DNA of 17,625 nucleotides from Oscillospiraceae bacterium (GTDB lineage Bacteria; Bacillota; Clostridia; Oscillospirales; Ruminococcaceae). Shown one piece after another: positions 1-8,600 of the stretch. Location of the stretch: NCBI GenBank assembly GCA_020024235.1, contig JAHHUA010000018.1, positions 1 to 17,625 on the forward strand, in the 5' to 3' direction. The position numbers were made by a program, and so were the translations under genes. The notes beneath the pieces were generated by a model. That model had not been told where the DNA came from. It searched no databases and worked only from the letters and a program-made list of their open reading frames with translations. Positions within the stretch are counted from its first letter, which is position 1, and the number at the start of each line of letters is the position of its first letter.

Positions 1-84
1 GGTATTAATTTAATTTTAAATATTCTGTCAGAAAAATTCAGTATTCTGCAAATTTATCTTAAAATAGATAGGAAGGTAAATGAA

Positions 85-1803
85 ATGAAAAATTTAAAAG
101 TAAGAAATAAGCTATGGGTTGGTTTTGGTACTATTATTACCTTGACATTGCTGATATCCGTATTATCTGTATTTTGTCTTAACCGACTGAAAGAACAAAC
201 AGATTTACTTATTTCAAAGACATTGAAAAATACGGAATATGTGTGGCAAATACGCAGAGATACTTTATCTGCAACACGATATTTTCTGATGGCATTGTCA
301 GATGATGACCCTGAAGAAGTTGAAAAGTATATAAAATTAGCTGAAGAAGATGCAAATTCTTCCCAGAGTGTTTTTAAAGCATTTGAATCAAATTATCGTG
401 TAGAAAAAAGACTGATAGATGACTATAAAAATACTCTTGGCAATCAGGCTCAAATAAGACAGAAATTTATTACATTATTGAGGGACACTACACCATCAGG
501 TCTAAATAAAGCCGCTAATTTTTATGAAGATAAATTAATGCCCATATTATCCCAACAGGGTGAAATTTTAAAAGAAATACATGATCAGCAGATAGATTTG
601 TCCCAAAAACAAATAAATAAAACAATAAGAGTGTATTATTTTGGCAGTGCCATTATTATAATAATGAATATTATAGCAATGATTATCAGCTTTATTATGA
701 TTAAAAAGCTGATGAAAGGAATTATTACACCACTTACTGCAATTTCAAATGCAACCAATGCTCTTGCAGAAGGAGATTTCAGTGTAAGCGTGGACTATGA
801 CAGCAAAGATGAATTCGGAGTTACCTGCAAAAGTATACAAAGCAGTTTTACAGAATTAAAAAGAATAATAAACAGTACTGCATATACACTCAAAGAACTG
901 GCAAAGGGAAATTTTGCACTTGATACCAATATGGACTTTCACGGAGAAATGAAAGAAATAGAACAGGCCCAAGCTGAATTAATTCAAAAAATGAATGTAT
1001 TTTTCTCTGAAATCAACGCTTCATCTAATCAAATTCATGTTGGAGCAGACCAGGTATCCGGAGGAGCACAGGCTTTAGCACAAGGTTCTACCGAACAGGC
1101 AAGCAGTTTACAGGAATTAGCTGACGCTATTTCTGTAATATCCGAAAATGTACAAAATAATGCACAAAACTCAAAAAAAGCCAATGATCTTGCAACAGAA
1201 TCCGGTGAGGTTGCTCAAACTACTTTGCAAGATATGCAAAATATGCTTTCTGCAATGGATGATATTTCTAAATCCGCCGAAAATATCGGCAAAGTAATTA
1301 AGGTTATAGATGATCTTGCATTTCAAACCAATATTTTATCACTTAATGCAGCTGTAGAAGCTGCAAGAGTCGGACCTGCGGGAAAAGGCTTTGCAGTTGT
1401 TGCAGATGAGGTAAGAAACCTTTCCAGAAAGTCTGCCGAATCTGCCAAAGAAATTACAGAATTAATCGAAAAAGCTATTGCCTCTGCAAATAATGGTGAA
1501 ATTATTGCACAAAAAACAAATGAGGTATTTAATGTATTGGTAAATAAGATTAACAATGTTGTTTCTACTATCAATGAAATTGCTGTTGCGTCTGAAGAAC
1601 AATCTGACAACATTAAACAAATTAATGTGGGTATTGACCAAATTTCCAGTGTAGTTCAAACTAACTCTGCAACAAGTGAAGAAAGTGCCGCAGCAAGTGA
1701 AGAACTTTCAGGACAAGCTAATATTCTCAATTCTATGGTTAAACAATTTAAACTTGCTGAAACAATTAATAATGATACATCATATTTTGAGGAACAGTAT
1801 TAA
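85..1803 (+). CDS. Methyl-accepting chemotaxis protein
   Basis: A membrane chemoreceptor that senses an extracytoplasmic signal and controls the CheA/CheW kinase complex. In the 572 residues I see a first membrane helix at about 13-33, an external helical region at about 34-182 of the four-helix-bundle type, a second helix at about 183-207 rich in Ile and Met, and a HAMP linker at about 213-263, with further HAMP-like sequence to about 315. The cytoplasmic signalling coiled coil follows. Its hairpin tip, from about residue 407, reads IDDLAFQTNILSLNAAVEAA and then GKGFAVVADEVRNL, the family signature. The C-terminus (SYFEEQY) has no CheR-docking pentapeptide of the NWETF kind. An AGGAAGG ribosome site lies just before the ATG at 85; an overlapping ATG at 80 closes after two codons. 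The gene appears monocistronic. The ligand cannot be told from sequence. Confidence 0.96.
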   Translation: MKNLKVRNKLWVGFGTIITLTLLISVLSVFCLNRLKEQTDLLISKTLKNTEYVWQIRRDTLSATRYFLMALSDDDPEEVEKYIKLAEEDANSSQSVFKAFESNYRVEKRLIDDYKNTLGNQAQIRQKFITLLRDTTPSGLNKAANFYEDKLMPILSQQGEILKEIHDQQIDLSQKQINKTIRVYYFGSAIIIIMNIIAMIISFIMIKKLMKGIITPLTAISNATNALAEGDFSVSVDYDSKDEFGVTCKSIQSSFTELKRIINSTAYTLKELAKGNFALDTNMDFHGEMKEIEQAQAELIQKMNVFFSEINASSNQIHVGADQVSGGAQALAQGSTEQASSLQELADAISVISENVQNNAQNSKKANDLATESGEVAQTTLQDMQNMLSAMDDISKSAENIGKVIKVIDDLAFQTNILSLNAAVEAARVGPAGKGFAVVADEVRNLSRKSAESAKEITELIEKAIASANNGEIIAQKTNEVFNVLVNKINNVVSTINEIAVASEEQSDNIKQINVGIDQISSVVQTNSATSEESAAASEELSGQANILNSMVKQFKLAETINNDTSYFEEQY

Positions 1804-1840
1804 TTTGTATAAGCAATAAATATTTTAATAAAATAAGCAA

Positions 1841-1896
1841 AAGAGAAGTTTATATGATAATTATTTCTTAACTGAAATAAATCTTAAACTTCTCTT
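1841..1896 (+). terminator. Long nested hairpin after the chemoreceptor gene
   Basis: AAGAGAAGTTTA (1841-1852) is an exact inverted repeat of TAAACTTCTCTT (1885-1896). Nested inside, TTATTTC (1861-1867) pairs with GAAATAA (1874-1880) around a six-base loop. The sequence after it is T-rich but broken by A. It begins 38 bases beyond the receptor stop, so it most likely ends that transcript. Confidence 0.7.
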
Positions 1897-1952
1897 AATT
1901 ATTTTATATTTTAAAAATACTAAATCATGGTTTGTGCAGAATTAATTAAAAA

Positions 1953-1967
1953 AATGCTGTTAGCATT
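1953..1967 (-). terminator. Small terminator-like hairpin, minus-strand orientation
   Basis: AATGCT (1953-1958) and AGCATT (1962-1967) form a six-bp stem with a three-base loop. Read on the minus strand the stem is followed at once by a run of T, as in an intrinsic terminator. It lies beyond the stronger hairpin at 1987-2022 and could be a backup stop for the radical SAM gene. The stem is short and AT-rich, so the call is tentative. Confidence 0.35.
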
Positions 1968-1986
1968 GAGAATTAAAACAAACGAA

Positions 1987-2022
1987 AAAGACCGTCGCAA
2001 AACAGCAAATGCGGCGGTCTTT
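1987..2022 (-). terminator. GC-rich terminator of the radical SAM gene, possibly bidirectional
   Basis: AAAGACCGTCGC (1987-1998) pairs with GCGGCGGTCTTT (2011-2022): 12 base pairs including one G-T, with a 12-base loop. On the minus strand the stem runs into TTTTT, which fits termination of the gene ending at 2099. On the plus strand the T tract is shorter. It is the most GC-rich element in this otherwise AT-rich spacer. Confidence 0.8.
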
Positions 2023-2098
2023 ATCAAAAAAATGAGGAGTAAGTATATATCAAAAATAAGGAAAAAGTAAATTTAAGTCAGTTAGTAAGACTGTCTTT

Positions 2099-3445
2099 TT
2101 AGCAGTTTGGGTGGTCATTTTTCCAAAGTTTTTCAGCGGAAGGTTTCCAACATTCTGCATATTTGGTGCATTTAGCACAAAGATGTTCAGCAGTTTCAGG
2201 GCTTAGCATATCTGTGGATTTAGCATTTGTTTTAGCCACCATAGCGGGAAGTTTTTCGGGGTTTTCCAGCATAGGACATGGACGGAGATGGTTGTCATTA
2301 AACGGTTGTCCGTCATGATAAGCCATAAAAAGAGGTGAACGAAGACAGTCAAGGAGAGATTTTTCTCTGATATTGCTGTCAGAGTAGTGGATAAATACAC
2401 AAGGGTCAACATCACCGTTGGAATTAATGTGAAGATATCTTCTGCCACCTGCAATACAGCCTTCAACATATTCGGCATCATTTTGGAAATCCATGCTGAA
2501 AATGCTCTTTGTTTCTCTGAATTTTCTGATTTGTCGGAACATAAATTCTCTTTGTTCAGGACTTGGCATAAGTTCCAAAACAGCGTCATTTCCTACAGGC
2601 ATATAGTGGAAATACCAAACAAAATCAGCACCCCATTCAATAAGCTGGTCGAAAAATTCTTCGCTGGCAATGCTCTTGCAGTTTACGGAGGTGTAGCAGC
2701 AGGAAGCTCCGAAAGGAAGTTTGTTGTCCTTTAAAATCTTCATAGCTTTTACAACTTTGTCATAAGTGCCTTCACCACGACGGGAATCAGTGCTTTCTCT
2801 GTCACCTTCTATACTGATTGCCGGAATAAAGTTTTTAACTCTCAGCATTTCTTTGGCAAAAGCCTCATCAATAAGTGTGGCATTGGTAAATGAGAGGAAT
2901 ATGCAGTCATCATGTTTTTCGCAAAGCTTAATTAAATCGTTTTTGCGTACCAAAGGTTCACCGCCTGTGTATATGTACATATATACGCCAAGTTCTTTGC
3001 CTTGTCTGATAATGGAATCAATTTCATCAAAGCTCAAATTAAGTTTGTTGCCGTATTCGGCAGCCCAACAGCCTTTGCAGTGCATATTGCAGGCACTGGT
3101 GGGGTCAAGAAGGATTGCCCATGGAATATTACATCCGTATTTATTTCGACATTCCTGCTGAATAGGCCAACCGATTATGTTTGCATTAAGCATAAAGTTA
3201 GTAAAGAAAGCTTTTAAAACATCGGGATCAGTGTCGTTAAAAATTCTCATAATAAGTTTATACCAGTTGGAATCATGATTATTAATAATATTTCTGAAAG
3301 CAGCTCTTTGACCGGGATAGCTGTTTTCACCTGTTCCGGCAATTTTATCCACCCAATCTATAAGTTTAGGCAAATTTTTTTCAGGATTTTTTTCGATATA
3401 ACCAAGTGCTGTATTAATACCGAGTTTTGCTATGTTTTTTTGCAT
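2099..3445 (-). CDS. Radical SAM protein with SPASM-like C-terminal cysteines, substrate unknown
   Basis: The 448-residue protein has the radical SAM CX3CX2C motif (C119, C123, C126, in SACNMHCKGCW) and the SAM-binding motif YTGGEP at 160-164. It should therefore bind a [4Fe-4S] cluster and cleave S-adenosylmethionine. The C-terminal third has a SPASM-like pattern: C330-X13-G344-X4-C349, then C367 and C390, then C423-X2-C426-X5-C432, and a last cysteine at 448. SPASM domains hold auxiliary Fe-S clusters in peptide-modifying enzymes such as sulfatase and RiPP maturases, but the usual cysteine four residues after CX2CX5C is absent. About 110 N-terminal residues precede the radical SAM core and resemble nothing I recognise. 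The ATG at 3445 follows an AAGGAG site. A TetR-type regulator lies upstream on the same strand. No precursor peptide or sulfatase gene is visible nearby, so the substrate is open. Confidence 0.88.
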   Translation of the reverse strand: MQKNIAKLGINTALGYIEKNPEKNLPKLIDWVDKIAGTGENSYPGQRAAFRNIINNHDSNWYKLIMRIFNDTDPDVLKAFFTNFMLNANIIGWPIQQECRNKYGCNIPWAILLDPTSACNMHCKGCWAAEYGNKLNLSFDEIDSIIRQGKELGVYMYIYTGGEPLVRKNDLIKLCEKHDDCIFLSFTNATLIDEAFAKEMLRVKNFIPAISIEGDRESTDSRRGEGTYDKVVKAMKILKDNKLPFGASCCYTSVNCKSIASEEFFDQLIEWGADFVWYFHYMPVGNDAVLELMPSPEQREFMFRQIRKFRETKSIFSMDFQNDAEYVEGCIAGGRRYLHINSNGDVDPCVFIHYSDSNIREKSLLDCLRSPLFMAYHDGQPFNDNHLRPCPMLENPEKLPAMVAKTNAKSTDMLSPETAEHLCAKCTKYAECWKPSAEKLWKNDHPNC

Positions 3446-3479
3446 AATCTAAACAACTCCTTCGTTAATTTGTGTCTTT

Positions 3480-3508
3480 ATTGTAACAAATTTAAAAGGA
3501 GTCAACAA
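3480..3508 (-). promoter_or_regulatory. Promoter of the radical SAM gene, with an inverted repeat
   Basis: On the minus strand, TTGTTG (3503-3508) and TACAAT (3480-3485) are separated by 17 bases, a good sigma-A arrangement; an overlapping TTGACT lies at 3500-3505. An inverted repeat, AATTTGT (3467-3473) and ACAAATT (3486-3492), straddles the -10 box. It could be an operator for the neighbouring TetR-type protein, but it is AT-rich and could be chance. An AAGGAG site for the ATG at 3445 lies at 3457-3462. Confidence 0.6.
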
Positions 3509-3569
3509 TATTCAAAAAACCCACTGTGCCTAAAATTTAGTCAAAGGGTAATAAGTGCATATATTTTTA

Positions 3570-4148
3570 TCATTTGTGCTGTTTTGATAAATTTGATTTT
3601 TTAAATGAAATCAAATCTCCTACAATATTTCCCTCAATCAAAGTCATAAGTTTTTCTGCCATAATTTGGGGAGTAAGTTTCATATCGGTTTTAATCCAAT
3701 TTAAAATTACACCTGTAAAAGCATATTTATAAAAATTTGCAATAAATTCTTTGTCTTCTTCCATAACTTCCAAATTTTTTGCATTTTTGTCAACCACATC
3801 TTTTAAAATGTTGTAAATAAGTCCGTTTAAGTAATTTTCCACTTTCTCATGGCTCATGGAATGATATACATTTAAGATTATTATTTTATTTTTGAGAACA
3901 ATATTAAAAATTTCCATCAAAGCATCTTGCCAAGTGTCAAATTTGTCTTTGTTGTTTATGATTTTTTCCGCATCTTCGGTGAACATACAGTCTATCAAGT
4001 CATATATATCTTTAAAATGGTAGTAAAAAGTCATTCTGTTTACACCACAGTTGTCAGTTATGTCATTAATAGTGATTTTATGCAGGGGTTTTGAGATTAG
4101 CAAATTGCGAAATGAAGCCTCCAGAGCTTTTTTTGTGATATTAGACAT
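3570..4148 (-). CDS. TetR/AcrR-family transcriptional regulator
   Basis: A 192-residue protein of TetR size and layout. The N-terminal DNA-binding domain covers about residues 5-50, with a helix-turn-helix in ITINDITDNCGVNRMTFYYH and the following FKDIYDLI, typical of the family. The C-terminal two thirds, expected to bind ligand and dimerise, is helical and not diagnostic; it resembles the TetR group that includes DhaS-like activators. Translation starts at the ATG at 4148, preceded by GGAGG. The gene lies 124 bases upstream of the radical SAM gene on the same strand and divergent from mtaB, so regulation of itself and of the radical SAM gene is the simplest inference. The inducer cannot be predicted. 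The last codons are rich in Lys and Ser. Confidence 0.9.
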   Translation of the reverse strand: MSNITKKALEASFRNLLISKPLHKITINDITDNCGVNRMTFYYHFKDIYDLIDCMFTEDAEKIINNKDKFDTWQDALMEIFNIVLKNKIIILNVYHSMSHEKVENYLNGLIYNILKDVVDKNAKNLEVMEEDKEFIANFYKYAFTGVILNWIKTDMKLTPQIMAEKLMTLIEGNIVGDLISFKKSNLSKQHK

Positions 4149-4176
4149 ACTACTCCTCCAAAAGATAAATTCATCT

Positions 4177-4212
4177 TAATATAATATTATCATAGATTAT
4201 ATTAGTATTCAA
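4177..4212 (-). promoter_or_regulatory. Promoter of the TetR-type gene with overlapping palindrome
   Basis: On the minus strand, TTGAAT (4207-4212) and TAATAT (4184-4189) are 17 bases apart. A nine-bp inverted repeat, TAATATAAT (4177-4185) and ATTATATTA (4196-4204) with a 10-base gap, covers the -10 box and spacer. Its position fits an autoregulatory operator. It consists only of A and T, so it needs experimental support. Confidence 0.5.
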
Positions 4213-4273
4213 TAAGTTATATTTTAACAGAAATTAATAAATATATAAAACATATAAAATTTTTAGGTTGCAG

Positions 4274-4302
4274 TTGTAAAAATCTCTTAGATATATTATA
4301 AT
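4274..4302 (+). promoter_or_regulatory. Promoter of the mtaB transcript
   Basis: TTGTAA (4274-4279) and a perfect TATAAT (4297-4302) are separated by 17 bases, 46 bases before the mtaB start codon. An AAGGAG ribosome site is at 4336-4341. No further clear promoter is seen before purL, so this one probably serves the whole stretch to 9813. Confidence 0.7.
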
Positions 4303-4347
4303 AAAAAGAAGAAAATAAAGTAATTTTAGAAATTTAAGGAGAAAACA

Positions 4348-5640
4348 ATGCGTGTGGCATTTTTGACATTGGGCTGTAAGGTAAATCAATATGAAACTCA
4401 GCTTTTAAAAGAGCAGTTTTTAAATTTAGGTTATGAAGAAACTCAAATAAATAAAACTGCCGATGTATATATAATAAATTCCTGTACGGTTACGGCTTAT
4501 GCCAACAAAAAAGCCAGACAGGCAATTCATAAAATAAGAAGGGAAAACCCACAGGCAATAATAGCTTTAACAGGCTGTTTTCCTCAGGCTTTTCCACAGG
4601 AAGCCACGGAAATTTTTGAAGCTGATATTATCTGTGGTGCAAAGGACAAGCTCCATATAGCTGAGCTTATAAAGGAGTTTTCTTTAAATCATGAGAGAAT
4701 AATCAGAATTTTCCCCCACAAAAAAGGGGAAAAGTTTGAATCTCAAAGTACCACTGCCCATGAGGATAAAACCAGAGCCTTTCTTAAAATAGAGGACGGC
4801 TGTGAAAGATTTTGTGCTTATTGCATTATCCCCAAAGCAAGAGGCCCTGTCCGTTCCAAACCTATTGATGAAATAATAAAAGAAACGGAAATTCTTGTCA
4901 AAAACGGATATAAGGAAATTGTACTTGTAGGTATAAATTTGGCAATGTATGGTTATGATATTGGACTTAGACTTATTGATGCTGTAAGAGAAGTCTGCCG
5001 TGTAGACGGTGTGCAGAGAGTGCGGCTGGGTTCCAGTGAACCTATGCTGGTAACAGCAAAGGATTTTAAAGAAATGGCTACATTTAAAAATATTTGTCCC
5101 CAGTTTCATGTGGCACTTCAGTCAGGCTGCAACAGGACCTTAAAACATATGGGCAGAATTTATAATACAGATGAATACAGACAAATTATAAATGTTATAA
5201 AATCAGATTTTGAAAATCCCGCTATTACTACTGATGTTATTGTGGGATTTCCCGGTGAAACCGATGAAGATTTTTCTGAAACCGTAAATTTTGTAAAGGA
5301 AGCGGGATTTGCTCAAACTCATATATTCCCTTATTCACGACGGGAAAATACAGCAGCGGATCAAATGCCGGATCAGGTTCCTGAATTTATCAAAACCCAA
5401 AGAGCAAAACAGCTACATGAAATCTGCAATGCCCAAAGACAAAAATTTTTGGAAAGTCAAATCGGTACAGTGGCAGAAGTTTTGTTTGAAAACACGGCTA
5501 CAAGCCTTGGCAGAAAAGGCTACAGCTTAAATTATACCCCTGTTTTTGTGGATTCTCCACAGGCTGTAAAGGGAGAAGTCCATAAAGTAAAAATAAAAGC
5601 GACAACGGATGATGGCTGTATAGGTGAAATAATCGACTGA
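4348..5640 (+). CDS. mtaB: tRNA t6A37 methylthiotransferase MtaB
   Basis: This enzyme converts N6-threonylcarbamoyladenosine at position 37 of ANN-decoding tRNAs to its 2-methylthio form, using two [4Fe-4S] clusters and SAM. The 430-residue protein has the full architecture. The N-terminal methylthiotransferase domain opens with VAFLTLGCKVNQYET and carries the three cluster cysteines C10, C46 and C77. The radical SAM core has C152, C156 and C159 (DGCERFCAYC), and GFPGETDEDF lies further on. A TRAM-like RNA-binding tail occupies about residues 370-430. The opening TLGCKVNQYE and this length match MtaB (formerly YqeV) better than MiaB or RimO. The stop is 52 bases before purL with no convincing terminator between them, so the two are probably cotranscribed. 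Confidence 0.93.
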   Translation: MRVAFLTLGCKVNQYETQLLKEQFLNLGYEETQINKTADVYIINSCTVTAYANKKARQAIHKIRRENPQAIIALTGCFPQAFPQEATEIFEADIICGAKDKLHIAELIKEFSLNHERIIRIFPHKKGEKFESQSTTAHEDKTRAFLKIEDGCERFCAYCIIPKARGPVRSKPIDEIIKETEILVKNGYKEIVLVGINLAMYGYDIGLRLIDAVREVCRVDGVQRVRLGSSEPMLVTAKDFKEMATFKNICPQFHVALQSGCNRTLKHMGRIYNTDEYRQIINVIKSDFENPAITTDVIVGFPGETDEDFSETVNFVKEAGFAQTHIFPYSRRENTAADQMPDQVPEFIKTQRAKQLHEICNAQRQKFLESQIGTVAEVLFENTATSLGRKGYSLNYTPVFVDSPQAVKGEVHKVKIKATTDDGCIGEIID

Positions 5641-5692
5641 TGCCGGCTTTTTTAAAAAATAAAAATAAAACTATCGTAAGGAGTGTTTAGAT

Positions 5693-8600
5693 ATGTCCGT
5701 AAAAAGAGTTTATGTTGAAAAGAAACCTGAATTTGCCGTTGCGGCAGACGGCATTTATACTCAGCTTAAAAATGCCTATCCTGAATGTGGTATAACAAAG
5801 GTAAGACTTTTCAATCGCTATGATGTGGAAAATATTACCGACAAAGATTTTAAATATGCTGTGAAAACAGTTTTTTCAGAGCCTCCCATTGACATTACAT
5901 ATGATGAATTGCCAAAAACTGAAGGTTATGTTTTGGGAATAGAATATCTGCCGGGGCAGTTTGACCAAAGAGCAGATTCTGCATCAGTATGTATTTCACT
6001 TTTTACTCAAAAAGAACGCCCCATAGTTAAAAATGCCAGAATTTATATTTTTGAAGGAAATATTTCCGATGAAACCCGTGAGAATATTAAAAAATTCCTT
6101 ATTAATCCTGTGGAATCCAGAGAAGCATCATTAAAGCTTCCCAAAACCTTAAAAGATAATTTTGAAATACCCACAGAGGTTGCCACAGTGGAAGGATTTA
6201 TCTCCATGAGCCAAACCGATTTGGAAAAATATATTTTAGAAAACGGACTTGCCATGGATATAGATGATATTCTCTGTTGTCAGGATTATTTTAAAAATAC
6301 CGAAAAGAGAAACCCCACAATCACCGAAGTTAAGATGATTGACACATACTGGTCAGACCATTGCCGTCACACTACATTCTCCACTCATTTGGATAGTGTT
6401 AAGTTTGAATGTGATGAAATTCAAAAATCCTATGAAAACTATCTTTCCATAAGAGAAAATTTAGGAAGAACACAAAAACCTGTTACACTTATGGATTTAG
6501 CTACAATCGGTGCTAAATACCTTAAAAAAGAAGGACTTCTCACAAACCTTGATGAATCCGAAGAAATTAATGCCTGTTCAGTAAAGATTAAAGTAAACCA
6601 TGACGGCAATCTTGAGGACTGGCTCCTTATGTTTAAAAACGAAACTCATAATCACCCCACAGAAATTGAACCTTTTGGTGGTGCAGCTACCTGTTTGGGC
6701 GGTGCAATCCGTGATCCCCTTTCAGGCAGAAGCTTTGTTTATCAGGCTATGAGAGTTACAGGTGCCGCAAATCCGCTGGCTGCTCTTTCCGAAACCAAAA
6801 AAGGCAAACTTCCTCAAAGCAAAATCACTTCAACAGCAGCTCAGGGTTACAGCTCCTATGGAAATCAAATCGGTCTTGCTACAGGGCAGGTAAGCGAAAT
6901 TTACCACCCCGGTTATGTGGCAAAGCGTCTTGAAGCAGGTGCGGTAATTGCAGCAGCTCCCGAAGAAAATGTAATAAGAGAAGTGCCTGAAGCCGGTGAT
7001 GTAATTATTCTTCTGGGCGGAAAAACAGGCAGAGATGGCTGTGGTGGTGCTACAGGTTCTTCCAAATCACATACTGTGGATTCTCTTTCCGCTTGCGGAG
7101 CAGAAGTACAAAAGGGAAATGCCCCCGAAGAAAGAAAAATTCAAAGACTTTTCAGAAACGGAGAAGCCACAAGACTTATCAAACGCTGCAATGACTTTGG
7201 AGCAGGCGGTGTATCGGTAGCTATCGGAGAATTGGCAGATGGACTTAATATTAACCTTGACCTTGTTCCAAAGAAATATGACGGACTTGACGGCACAGAA
7301 CTTGCAATAAGTGAATCCCAGGAAAGAATGGCTGTAGTTGTAAGAGCTATTGACATGGATAAATTCATTAAATTGGCTGAAAAAGAAAATTTATCAGCTA
7401 TTCCCGTAGCTACAGTTACAAATAAAAATCGTCTTATAATGACATGGAATGATAAGAAAATCGTTGACCTTTCCAGAGATTTCTTAAACTCCAACGGTGC
7501 TGATAAACATATGAATGTTGTAGTTAAAGCTCCTGAATATTTTTCTCAGACTTTGGAAATGAAAGATATAAAAACCCGCTGGATGGAAAATGTATCATCT
7601 CTCAATGTATGTTCACAAAAGGGCATAGGTGAAAGATTTGACTCCACTGTGGGCAACGGTACCGTACTTATGCCATTCGGAGGAAAACATCAGCTTACAC
7701 CTACACAGGCTATGTGCGCCAAAATCCCTGTAAGATACGGTGATACCAACACCTGTTCTCTTATGAGCTGGGGATATAATCCGGAAGTTTCTTCCCGTTC
7801 ACCCTATGCAGGTGCAAAATCCGCTGTAATTGAATCCGTTGCAAAACTTATTGCTACAGGAGGTTCCAGAAAGAGATGCTGGCTTTCATTCCAGGAATTT
7901 TTTGAAAAACTGGGCAGAAATGAAGAAAGCTGGGGCAAACCAATGGCAGCACTTTTGGGTGGATTGGACGCTCAGCTTAAACTTGAAGTCGGTGCTATCG
8001 GCGGTAAGGACTCCATGTCCGGTACATTTGAAGATATCAGTGTACCACCTACACTTATTTCCTTTGCTGTCAGCACAGCAAATACCCAAAAAGTAATTTC
8101 CCCTGAATTTAAAAAAGCAGGAAGCCATGTTTACTATATTGCACCTAAATATGACGAAGATATGATTTCCGATTTGGACAGTGTAAAGGAAGTTATGGAT
8201 AAAGTTGAAGAACTCATAGCTGATGGCAAAGTTATTTCCGCGTGGACAGTGGGTATGGGCGGTATTTCCGCAGGTATTACCAAGATGTGTGTAGGTAACG
8301 GCATAGGCTTTAAATTCAGTGAAAATGTACCTGAAAATGAAATGTTTAATCCTGTTTACGGAGCTTTCATTTTGGAAGCTAAGGACAGTATTGACGGAGC
8401 TTTACTGCTGGGTGAAACCACTGAAAAATACAGCATTGCAGTAAACGATACGGAAATTGACATGGAAGAAGTTCAAATGGCATGGGAAAATAAACTTGAA
8501 CCTATTTTCCCAACTAAAGTTCCCACACCTAAAATTCATGTGCCAAAGATTTCTTATAAAGCAAAAACTCATGCTTCATTCGGCACAAAAATTGCCAAAC

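Noticed and set aside
5642..5655. GCCGGC followed by T run as a terminator between mtaB and purL
   Set aside because: The palindrome has no loop and no longer stem forms around it; the T run alone is not a terminator.
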